NCBI GenBank assembly: GCA_023413185.1
Contig: JAEZQD010000032.1
Span: 1-11,321, forward strand
From: Bacillota bacterium
GTDB lineage: Bacteria; Bacillota; Clostridia; Oscillospirales; Ruminococcaceae
Direction of reading: 5' to 3'
Length of the DNA: 11,321 nucleotides
A program made the translations under genes and the position numbers. The number at the start of each line of letters is the position of its first letter. Position 1 is the first letter of the stretch. The notes below the pieces were generated by a model, which was given only the letters and a program-made list of their open reading frames with translations, searched no databases and was not told the DNA's origin. Shown in pieces: positions 5,849 to 11,321 of this stretch.

Positions 5849-8299
5849 CTACACAATGCCGTCAAAGCTAATATCGATGAATACTCCGGCGGAGCGGGAT
5901 ATGGGTAATGCCGAATAGACACACAACGCTTCGTTGAGCATCCTACGGGTTTGTGCGTCTGCGCGGCATTTGATGATAAGCCGGTACCGGTAGCGTCCCG
6001 AAACCTTGAGCATAACCGAGGGCACCGGTCCCAGCACCTTAAGCGGCAGGTCGGGGTAGCTGCATTTGACCAGCTCCTGCAGCAGGCGCAAAAACTCCTG
6101 CGCACCGCGAAGGGTAGCGGGCTCGCTTTCGCCCGAAAAGCCGGCGATGCAGAAGCTGCAAAACGGTGGGTATAGCAGATTCTTTCGGCATAAAATCTCA
6201 CCCTCGTAAAAGCCGGGGTAATCCTGCTGCGCCGCAAGGGCGATTACCTCATGCTCGGGCGTATAGGTTTGGATGTATGCCCTGCCCAGCTTGCTGCCAC
6301 GCCCGCTGCGCCCCACAACCTGCGTGAGCAGAGAAAACGCGCGCTCGGTGCCGCGAAAATCGGCGGTGTACAGCATTTTATCCGCACTCAGCACGCCGAC
6401 AAGGCTGACGTTTTCAAAATCAAGCCCCTTGGCGACCATCTGGGTGCCGACAAGAATATCGTACTCGCCACGCGCAAAGCGGGTGAAGTAGTCGTCGTAG
6501 GAGTAACGCGCCATGGTGGTGTCGGCGTCCATCCTTAGGATACGCGCGGTGGGAAACAGGACAGAAAGCTCATCCTCCACCTTCTGCGTACCCAGACCAA
6601 GGTACTTGATGTGCTCGCTGCCACAGTGTACGCACCGAGCCTCGGGGGTGTGCAGGTACCCGCAGTAGTGGCACATCAGCTTATCGTTCGCCTTGTGGTA
6701 GGTCATGGCGATCGAGCAGTTTTTGCAGATGATTACCTCGCCGCAATCGGCGCACGAGATTAATGTGTGGAATCCGCGGCGGTTGAGAAACAGGATGCTC
6801 TGCTCGCCGTTTTGCAGGTTCTGTGCAAGCTCGTGCGCAAGGGGTGCGCTGATAGAGCCGGTGTTTCCCCTCATTGCTTCATCGCTCATGTTTACCACAA
6901 CCACCTGGGGCAACCCCGCGCTGCCAAACCGCTCGTTTAGCTCGAACAGGTGGTAGTGACCCGCCTTCGCGTGGTAATAGCTCTCCACGTCCGGCGTGGC
7001 GGAGGCGAGCAGCAGCAGTGCGCTATGCTGCTTGCATCGAAACCGCGCGACATCCCGCGTATGGTAGCGGGGCGCACCCTCCGACTTGTAGGTGTGCTCC
7101 TGCTCCTCATCCATGATGATAAGACCGAGGTTGTCAAACGGCGCAAATACAGCCGAACGGGTACCCACCGCGATAGATACCTTTCCCGAACGGATGCGTT
7201 TATATTCATCCAGCCGCTCGCCCAGTGACAGTGCGCTGTGCAGCACCGCAACCTTATCGCCGAACACGGCGTAAAACCGCGAGAGCATCTGCGGGGTAAG
7301 CGAGATTTCGGGAACGAGCATGATTACCTGTTTGCCGCTTTTAAGCACGTCGGAAATCAGGCGCAAAAAGACGTGGGTTTTGCCGCTGCCCGTAATCCCG
7401 AACAGCAACGCCGTCTCGGGCTTGTTTGCATTCATGAGTGTCGCAATGCCCTCATACGCCGCCTGCTGGTTACCACTGAGGCAAGGGGGTTCGGACAGCT
7501 CCTTGGGCACGTGATCATAGGGCGTGCGCAGTGCCTCCCGCTCGAAGTACTCGACCATGCGCCGCTTTCGCATTGCGTCAAGGGTCGCCTTGGACGCATC
7601 GGTGTAATACCCGATTTCTTTGAGCGAGGCACTGCCGCAGGACATAAGCAGCTCGATAACCGCAGCCTGCTTGGGGGTCGCCTTATCGGTCTGTGCGTCC
7701 TGGGCCATGCGCGCCATGGTGATGCGCTCGTCCTGTGTTTTACGTCTGGCACGCTCGGACTTGAGGACAACCCCGTCGGATATCAGGCTTTTGAGCGCGG
7801 CGGAGCGCGGTGAGATGCCCGTGCCCGTGCGCAGCACCTTATCGCTGACGGCACCGCGTCGGGATAGTATAAACGAAACGATGCGCATCTGTTCCTCGCC
7901 CGCAAGCTCCCTGCCCGATGCGTTATACTCAGGGCTTATGCTGTACTCGGACGAAATCTCGATATTCAGCCCCGCCGGCAGCACAAGGCGCGCCGCCTCA
8001 TACCACGTGCACAGCGTTCGGCGTCTTAGAAACGACACCAGCTCCAGCTGTTCGGGGCAGAGGAGCGGAGCTTCGTCCACCAGCTCGGCTATCGGTTTGA
8101 GCGGCGATGGGCAATCCTCCTTGCACAGCGAGAGCACAAGCCCCTGCCGCCTGCGGTTGGCGCCCCCAAAGGGCACGAGCACCCGTGCCCCGACCCGTAT
8201 GGCGCTGCGTAGCGCCTCGGGCACCAGATAGCTGTACTCCTTATCAAAATGCAGCGCGACCTTATCCACCGCAACGTGCGCAACCATCTGTGTAGGCAT
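5849..8299 (-). CDS. priA: Primosomal protein N' (replication restart helicase PriA)
   Basis: 3'-to-5' superfamily 2 DNA helicase that recognises stalled forks and reloads the replicative helicase. 816 residues. The N-terminal fork-binding domain (about 1-105) begins with the typical AHVAVDKVALHFDKEYSYLV; a winged-helix region follows (about 135-265). Walker A is GITGSGKT (301-308) and Walker B is MDEEQ (396-400), where Gln replaces the final His of the textbook DEEH. Eight zinc-binding cysteines in four pairs sit at 516/519, 525/528, 543/546 and 556/559. VGTQMVAKGLDF (617-628) and QVVGRSGRG (660-668) are helicase motifs V and VI. The ATG at 8297-8299 has GGGGGGAG 6 nt before it, so the full N-terminus is well supported. 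It follows rpoZ after 82 bp; in many Firmicutes coaBC lies between them, but not here. Confidence 0.97.
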   Translation of the reverse strand: MPTQMVAHVAVDKVALHFDKEYSYLVPEALRSAIRVGARVLVPFGGANRRRQGLVLSLCKEDCPSPLKPIAELVDEAPLLCPEQLELVSFLRRRTLCTWYEAARLVLPAGLNIEISSEYSISPEYNASGRELAGEEQMRIVSFILSRRGAVSDKVLRTGTGISPRSAALKSLISDGVVLKSERARRKTQDERITMARMAQDAQTDKATPKQAAVIELLMSCGSASLKEIGYYTDASKATLDAMRKRRMVEYFEREALRTPYDHVPKELSEPPCLSGNQQAAYEGIATLMNANKPETALLFGITGSGKTHVFLRLISDVLKSGKQVIMLVPEISLTPQMLSRFYAVFGDKVAVLHSALSLGERLDEYKRIRSGKVSIAVGTRSAVFAPFDNLGLIIMDEEQEHTYKSEGAPRYHTRDVARFRCKQHSALLLLASATPDVESYYHAKAGHYHLFELNERFGSAGLPQVVVVNMSDEAMRGNTGSISAPLAHELAQNLQNGEQSILFLNRRGFHTLISCADCGEVIICKNCSIAMTYHKANDKLMCHYCGYLHTPEARCVHCGSEHIKYLGLGTQKVEDELSVLFPTARILRMDADTTMARYSYDDYFTRFARGEYDILVGTQMVAKGLDFENVSLVGVLSADKMLYTADFRGTERAFSLLTQVVGRSGRGSKLGRAYIQTYTPEHEVIALAAQQDYPGFYEGEILCRKNLLYPPFCSFCIAGFSGESEPATLRGAQEFLRLLQELVKCSYPDLPLKVLGPVPSVMLKVSGRYRYRLIIKCRADAQTRRMLNEALCVYSALPISRSAGVFIDISFDGIV

Positions 8300-8301
8300 C
8301 G

Positions 8302-8330
8302 TTTACTCCCCCCTTAAACACGGGTATAAT
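8302..8330 (+). promoter_or_regulatory. Promoter-like sequence facing rpoZ, antisense to the operon
   Basis: TTTACT (8302-8307; 4 of 6) and a perfect TATAAT (8325-8330) are 17 nt apart, the optimal spacing. It points to the right, towards the 3' end of rpoZ, where no plus-strand gene exists. A transcript would start near 8337, directly at the hairpin at 8336-8370. It could be a true antisense promoter or chance. Confidence 0.3.
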
Positions 8331-8335
8331 GATAG

Positions 8336-8370
8336 ACACCCAACCCGCAACATGGCATCGGGTTGGGCGT
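8336..8370 (-). terminator. Strong hairpin after rpoZ (candidate terminator)
   Basis: Arms CACCCAACCCG (right end at 8347) and CGGGTTGGGCGTG (left end at 8359) form 9 continuous G/C-rich pairs, a 1x1 mismatch and 2 more pairs, with an 11-nt loop. It begins 11 nt after the rpoZ stop codon. The sequence that follows in the direction of rpoZ transcription is TCTATCATTATA, T-rich but not a clean U-run. It probably terminates or attenuates transcription between rpoZ and priA. Confidence 0.55.
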
Positions 8371-8381
8371 GTTTGAGTGTA

Positions 8382-8657
8382 TTAGGTTTCGATCTGCTCG
8401 CCGATGTGCGGATTTTCAAACAGGCGGTACTTTTCGTCCTTTAGCTCTTCTACGGCAAGCTTTACGGGCTTTGCCTGCAAAAAGTAACGGTTGCTTCCAA
8501 GGTCGGCGGGCAGCTTTCCATTGTTGCGCTCAATCAAATCCTTTTTGATTGACTCAACCTCGTCGGTTATCTCTCTTGCGCGTTTTGCAACGCCGATGAC
8601 AAGAGAAAAATAGCTGGCGTCGCCCTTTAGTATCTCTGATATGGCCGGTCTAAGCAT
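8382..8657 (-). CDS. rpoZ: DNA-directed RNA polymerase subunit omega
   Basis: Small subunit that helps fold and assemble the beta' subunit of RNA polymerase. 91 residues, at the upper end of the bacterial range. The N-terminus MLRPAISEILKG and the conserved helix YFSLVIGVAKRARE (residues 16-29) are typical of clostridial omega; the C-terminal part KPVKLAVEELKDEKYRLF (residues 63-80) extends beyond the minimal domain. The ATG overlaps the gmk stop by 8 nt (ATGCTTAG), implying translational coupling. GAAGAGGTG lies 7 nt before it, inside the last codons of gmk. It is the last gene before a strong hairpin, so yicC-remA-gmk-rpoZ looks like one transcription unit. Confidence 0.96.
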   Translation of the reverse strand: MLRPAISEILKGDASYFSLVIGVAKRAREITDEVESIKKDLIERNNGKLPADLGSNRYFLQAKPVKLAVEELKDEKYRLFENPHIGEQIET

Positions 8658-9261
8658 CGGTAAGCACCTCTTCTATCATATACTTCATAGTAACAGTCTT
8701 GCACTTATGGCACAAAATAATCGCCTTTAGCTTCTCAATTGCTGAATCTATTACGTCATTTACCACTATGTAGTCGTATTTATCCGCCATGCGAATCTCA
8801 TCAATCGCAGCCTCCAAGCGTTTGCGGAGCACTTCCTCATCCTCGGTGTTTCTACCCACAAGCCGTTTTTTTAGCTCCTGCATAGACGGCGGCATAATAA
8901 AGATGTACACCGCCTGCTCGCCCAGCTCCATCAGCTTAATTGCGCCCACCACGTCAATCTCAAGAATCACGTCGTAGCCCTCGTCCAGGGTTTTGCACAC
9001 ATAGTCCCGCGGGGTGCCGTAGTAGTTGCCGCAGTAGGAGGTAAACTCGAGCATCTCGCCCTGTTCAATCTTTTTCTTAAACTCCTGCTTTGTTGTAAAA
9101 AAGTAGTTTACACCGTCCACCTCGCCCTCGCGCGGGGGGCGCGTCGTGGCGGAAACGGAATAGCGCACACGCTCGTTTTCGCTATGCAGCTCGCGTAGCA
9201 GCGTGCCCTTTCCACTGCCCGATGGACCGGAAACGACAATTAAAACGCCACGGTTATTCAT
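8650..9261 (-). CDS. gmk: Guanylate kinase
   Basis: Cytosolic enzyme that phosphorylates GMP to GDP with ATP, feeding GTP and (p)ppGpp pools. With the start at 9261 it has 203 residues, the family norm. The P-loop is GPSGSGKG (12-19). GMP-binding residues are visible in SATTRPPREGE (37-47), the DGVNYFF segment and the EFTSYCGNYYGTP segment (72-84). The lid region lies around RNTEDEEVLRKRL (137-149). In ILEIDVVGA (99-107) a Val takes the place of the Gln usual in EIDxQGA; the effect is unknown. Start choice: in-frame ATGs occur at 9285, 9267 and 9261. The one at 9261 gives MNNRGVLIVVSGPSG, like homologues, and GAGGAG lies 4 nt before the 9267 ATG and 10 nt before the 9261 ATG. The start overlaps the remA stop codon region. 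Confidence 0.96.
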   Translation of the reverse strand: MNNRGVLIVVSGPSGSGKGTLLRELHSENERVRYSVSATTRPPREGEVDGVNYFFTTKQEFKKKIEQGEMLEFTSYCGNYYGTPRDYVCKTLDEGYDVILEIDVVGAIKLMELGEQAVYIFIMPPSMQELKKRLVGRNTEDEEVLRKRLEAAIDEIRMADKYDYIVVNDVIDSAIEKLKAIILCHKCKTVTMKYMIEEVLTDA

Positions 9262-9523
9262 CCTCATCCAGCTCCTCGTCTTCATCGTCCCGGTAGGTTA
9301 GGCGGTTTGCAACCGTCTCGGGCTGTATGGCGGAAAGAATGACATGGTCGCTGTCTGTAACGATAACGGCGCGTGTTCTTCTGCCATAGGTTGCGTCGAT
9401 GAGCGAACCGCGGTCGCGCGCATCTTGTATAATGCGCTTAATGGGCGCGGATTCCGGGCTTACAATGGCAACCAAACGGTTTGCCGAAACCATATTTCCA
9501 AACCCAATGTTTATCAGCTTCAT
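9254..9523 (-). CDS. remA: RemA-family DNA-binding regulator (DUF370)
   Basis: 89 residues. In Bacillus subtilis RemA is a DNA-binding protein that activates biofilm-matrix and osmoprotection genes; whether it does so here is inference. The family signature is clear: MKLINIGFGNMVSANRLVAI, then IVSPESAPIKRIIQDAR and GSLIDATYGRRTRAVIV. The core (about 1-75) matches the family's usual length. The last 11 residues form an extremely acidic tail (DDEDEELDEDE). The position next to gmk is conserved across Firmicutes, which strongly supports the call. The tail codons are GA-rich and also supply the ribosome site of gmk, whose start overlaps the remA stop. Two tandem ribosome sites precede the ATG at 9521-9523. 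Confidence 0.95.
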   Translation of the reverse strand: MKLINIGFGNMVSANRLVAIVSPESAPIKRIIQDARDRGSLIDATYGRRTRAVIVTDSDHVILSAIQPETVANRLTYRDDEDEELDEDE

Positions 9524-9530
9524 ACACTTA

Positions 9531-9548
9531 TTCTCCTTATTCTCCTGC
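9531..9548 (-). repeat. Tandem ribosome binding sites before remA
   Basis: The 9-nt unit GGAGAATAA occurs twice in a row on the minus strand, so two AGGAG sites lie about 9 and 18 nt before the remA ATG. Only the nearer one is well spaced. The second could act as a standby site, or be the product of a small duplication. Confidence 0.6.
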
Positions 9549-9580
9549 AGCGTAAACCCAGATGGATATGCACCGCACGG

Positions 9581-9607
9581 AAAAGCCCCCTGCGTTTGGG
9601 GCGGGCT
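9581..9607 (-). terminator. Candidate weak terminator/attenuator between yicC and remA
   Basis: AGCCCGCC (9600-9607) can pair with GGGGGCT (9584-9590), giving 7 bp with one bulged G, and TTTT follows on the minus strand. The stem overlaps the yicC stop codon. It may reduce read-through into remA-gmk-rpoZ. It is less stable than the terminator at 10760-10788. Confidence 0.4.
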
Positions 9608-10514
9608 ACTCTATGTTCTGAATCTGCTCGCGAATCTTTTCAATCTCCGCCTTCATATCCACAACCACGCGAGCAATATCCACGTCCTGTGCCTTGGAAC
9701 CGATGGTGTTGGTCTCGCGGTTAATCTCCTGTACCAAAAAATCAAGCTTGCGTCCCGTTTGACCGCCCTCATCCAAGAGCTGCGCAAACTGGTCAAGATG
9801 GCTTTTCAGGCGAACGGTTTCTTCATCTACCGCCACACGGTCCGCATAAACGGCCGCCTCGGTAAGCAGGCGCGCCGGTTCGATGTTCTTATCCTGCAAA
9901 ACCTCGCTCATCTTTGCAAACAGACGCTCACGGTATTGGGCAACGGTCTGCGGCGAGCGCTGCTCCACCGTTTTTACGGCATCGCCGATAAAGGCAAGGC
10001 GGGAGAGGATGTCCTCCTTTAGGCGAAGCCCTTCGGTTTCGCGCATGGAGACAAACGAAGCAAGCGCCTGTTCCGCCACGGTTTTAACGCCCTGCCAGAT
10101 GGTCTCTTCCTCGGGTATCTCCTTGCGTACGGTGAAGATATCGCCAAACTGCGCAAGCACCGAAAGGGACAGGTCATCCGTCACCGTAAGCCCTTCGCGG
10201 ACAGTAAGCTCCCCCGCAAGGGCGCGCAGTCCCTTTACATAGGAGGCGGCAAGCTCATGGTTAATCTCTATCTTTGCATCGCTGCCCTCAAGGGTGAAGA
10301 TGGTCACACTCACTTCAACCTTGCCGCGGGAGATCCCCCCCTGCACAAAGGTTTTTAGTTTTTCCTCCAGATACCCGTAGGCGCGCGGCGCACGCACCGA
10401 GAACTCGAAAAAGCGGTGGTTTACCGCCTTAATTTCAACCAAAATGTCCCTGCCGTCGATAATCTGCTGTGCGCGGCCATAGCCCGTCATGCTTCGTATC
10501 ACGTTATCGTCCAT
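9606..10514 (-). CDS. yicC: YicC/YloC family endoribonuclease
   Basis: 302 residues from the ATG at 10514. The YicC-like N-terminal domain begins IRSMTGYGRAQ, followed by the conserved EIKAVNHRFFEF and a RAPRAYGYLEEKLK helix. The C-terminal DUF1732 domain (last ~85 residues) carries the family's hallmark DRVAVDEETVRLKSHL, GRKLDFLVQEINRETNT and IGSKAQD. E. coli YicC has been reported as an endoribonuclease acting on RNA; substrates here are unknown. No signal peptide or membrane segment. It is the first gene of the yicC-remA-gmk-rpoZ unit, with a strong promoter about 125 nt upstream. The start is unclear: AAAGGA lies only 1 nt before the ATG at 10514, while a GTG at 10502 would give exactly the E. 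coli-like MIRSMT start with a 13-nt spacer. A longer frame from 10556 has no ribosome site. Confidence 0.95.
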   Translation of the reverse strand: MDDNVIRSMTGYGRAQQIIDGRDILVEIKAVNHRFFEFSVRAPRAYGYLEEKLKTFVQGGISRGKVEVSVTIFTLEGSDAKIEINHELAASYVKGLRALAGELTVREGLTVTDDLSLSVLAQFGDIFTVRKEIPEEETIWQGVKTVAEQALASFVSMRETEGLRLKEDILSRLAFIGDAVKTVEQRSPQTVAQYRERLFAKMSEVLQDKNIEPARLLTEAAVYADRVAVDEETVRLKSHLDQFAQLLDEGGQTGRKLDFLVQEINRETNTIGSKAQDVDIARVVVDMKAEIEKIREQIQNIE

Positions 10515-10577
10515 GTCCTTTCTTTGGCGGATTATATGCCCCAACAAAACGGACATAAAACCAGAGTGATATGTGGG

Positions 10578-10598
10578 AAAGGGGCGTTACGCCCCTTT
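10578..10598. promoter_or_regulatory. Perfect 9-bp hairpin in the yicC leader (possible attenuator)
   Basis: AAAGGGGCG and CGCCCCTTT flank a 3-nt loop. In the yicC transcript predicted from the promoter at 10646-10675 it would lie about 40-60 nt from the 5' end. On the minus strand CCC follows the stem; on the plus strand one further T follows (TTTT in total), so it resembles an intrinsic terminator better for plus-strand transcription. A weaker hairpin, CTTGT/ACAAG, precedes it at about 10613-10632. I recognise no known riboswitch. Confidence 0.55.
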
Positions 10599-10645
10599 TG
10601 CTTACGATAAAACCTTGTGCAAAACGCAACAAGTTACTACCCTAT

Positions 10646-10675
10646 ATTTTACTATCATTGCAGTGCGGTTGTCAA
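10646..10675 (-). promoter_or_regulatory. Strong sigma-A-type promoter of the yicC-remA-gmk-rpoZ operon
   Basis: Perfect -35 TTGACA (10670-10675) and -10 TAAAAT (10646-10651; 5 of 6) on the minus strand, separated by 18 nt. Transcription would start near 10639, giving a leader of about 125 nt before yicC. It lies between the terminator of the upstream carboxylase gene and yicC, as expected. Confidence 0.8.
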
Positions 10676-10759
10676 CACAAAAACGATTTACATAAAAAGG
10701 ACTGACAGCACTTTGTGCGCAACGCTGTTGGCGCTCGTTGCTTTTTACTGTTACGACAA

Positions 10760-10788
10760 AAGAACAGGGCATTGTCTGCCCTGTTCTT
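10760..10788 (-). terminator. Intrinsic terminator of the carboxylase/decarboxylase operon
   Basis: A 12-bp stem built on AGAACAGGGCA / TGCCCTGTTCT with a 5-nt loop, followed on the minus strand by TTTG and a further T-rich stretch. It starts 18 nt after the stop codon at 10807-10809. It separates the upstream gene from the yicC operon. Confidence 0.85.
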
Positions 10789-10806
10789 GTAATCAGCAAA
10801 TCGTGC

Positions 10807-11321
10807 TTATACGGGATGTACCGCAGTCTTCGCGTCGGCGTGCTTTGCATCCACACCGTATTTGGTGGCGGCGCGCTGCTCAAAGAACTTGATAGCGACC
10901 TGACCAAACTGTGCGTAGCTGAGCACATCCTCTTCCTGCTCAAGCAGTGCGGGAGGAATCTCTCCGCGCAGCTTATCCAGCTCGTCTGCAAGCAGGTCGG
11001 CGGGACGGCAGTCGATCGGCTCTTCGTCGCCGATAATCTTTTTGCGGAACTCGGGGTCGATGGGCAGCGGGGTTTTGCCATACTCGCCGCGTACCATGCC
11101 CTTAAACTCCTTGGTAACCATCTTGTAACGCTCGCCGTTGAGCACGTTGAACACCGCCTGTGTGCCCACTATCTGCGATGTGGGGGTAACCAGGGGGGGC
11201 ATTCCCGACTCTTGACGCACTCTGGGAACCTCGGCAAGCACCTCTTCAAACAGGTCGATCTTGCCTGCCTGCTTGAGCTGCGAGTTGAGGTTTGAAAGCA
11301 TGCCGCCCGGCACCTGATAGA
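10807..11321 (-). CDS. oadA: Oxaloacetate decarboxylase alpha / pyruvate carboxylase B-type carboxyltransferase subunit, C-terminal part (cut by window edge)
   Basis: The visible 171 codons run open to the right edge and begin YQVPGGMLSNL, the hallmark following the TIM-barrel of the PYC_OADA (conserved carboxylase) family; SGMPPLVTPTSQIVGTQAV and KGMVRGEYGKTP follow, both typical. The family transfers carboxyl groups between oxaloacetate/pyruvate and biotin on a carrier. The protein stops about 30 residues after the conserved domain (end ...KTAVHPV) without a biotinyl domain, so no AMKM lysine is fused here; a separate biotin carrier subunit must supply it. The metal and carbamyl-lysine ligands lie in the missing N-terminal half. 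Related subunits of methylmalonyl-CoA or glutaconyl-CoA decarboxylases are less likely, and the exact substrate cannot be set from this fragment. A strong terminator follows. Confidence 0.85.
   Translation of the reverse strand, partial: YQVPGGMLSNLNSQLKQAGKIDLFEEVLAEVPRVRQESGMPPLVTPTSQIVGTQAVFNVLNGERYKMVTKEFKGMVRGEYGKTPLPIDPEFRKKIIGDEEPIDCRPADLLADELDKLRGEIPPALLEQEEDVLSYAQFGQVAIKFFEQRAATKYGVDAKHADAKTAVHPV

Noticed and set aside
7238..7813. A 191-codon plus-strand frame opposite priA
   Set aside because: It overlaps the conserved helicase core of PriA and has no family features.
8325..8358. A minus-strand promoter for priA (TTGCGG-N16-TATACC) overlapping the rpoZ hairpin
   Set aside because: Both boxes match poorly and they sit inside the hairpin loop and arm; priA may be expressed by read-through or a promoter I cannot see.
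9262..9285. Upstream start for gmk at 9285
   Set aside because: It would add eight residues (starting MKTRSW) encoded by the remA tail and has no ribosome site at a usable distance; the starts at 9261 or 9267 fit better.
10531..10536. A second TATAAT close to the yicC start
   Set aside because: There is no matching -35 box (TTTATG or TTTTAT) and the transcript would have almost no room for a ribosome site; the promoter at 10646-10675 is far better.
1..11321. A mobile element, CRISPR array, tRNA/rRNA gene or defence-like system
   Set aside because: No transposase, integrase, repeat-spacer pattern, cloverleaf or unusual gene was found. All frames are filled by conserved housekeeping genes in a well-known order.

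Overview
This window is a moderately GC-rich stretch of a chromosome from a Gram-positive anaerobe of the class Clostridia. Three things point there: the gene order, the RemA (DUF370) gene next to gmk, and a Stp/PrkC phosphatase-kinase pair. An Oscillospiraceae/Ruminococcaceae-type genome is a reasonable guess from the style of the RpoZ and PriA proteins, but the sequence alone does not prove it. Every gene I can support lies on the minus strand, so the window reads from right to left. Both ends cut a gene.

From the right edge the layout is as follows. (1) The C-terminal part of a biotin-dependent carboxylase/oxaloacetate decarboxylase alpha subunit, closed by a strong intrinsic terminator. 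(2) A strong sigma-A-type promoter (TTGACA-N18-TAAAAT) with a leader of about 125 nt carrying a perfect hairpin, then yicC - remA - gmk - rpoZ. (3) A short gap with a large hairpin, then priA. (4) A hairpin and a second good promoter (TTGTGA-N18-TATAAT), then def - fmt - rsmB - rlmN. (5) A 283-bp AT-rich gap with an extended -10 promoter and repeated short motifs, then stp - prkC, with prkC running off the left edge.

This is the classic Firmicutes housekeeping cluster, in Bacillus subtilis order yloC-remA-gmk-rpoZ-coaBC-priA-def-fmt-rsmB-rlmN-prpC-prkC, but without coaBC between rpoZ and priA. The genes support RNA metabolism (yicC), biofilm/osmotic regulation (remA), GTP supply (gmk), transcription (rpoZ), replication restart (priA), initiator Met formylation and deformylation (fmt, def), 16S and 23S rRNA methylation (rsmB, rlmN), and reversible Ser/Thr phosphorylation (stp, prkC).

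I see no mobile element, CRISPR array, tRNA, rRNA or new defence-like system. The points worth a second look are regulatory: the spaces between operons hold promoter, repeat and hairpin structures that the coding annotation does not explain, and several start codons are ambiguous.
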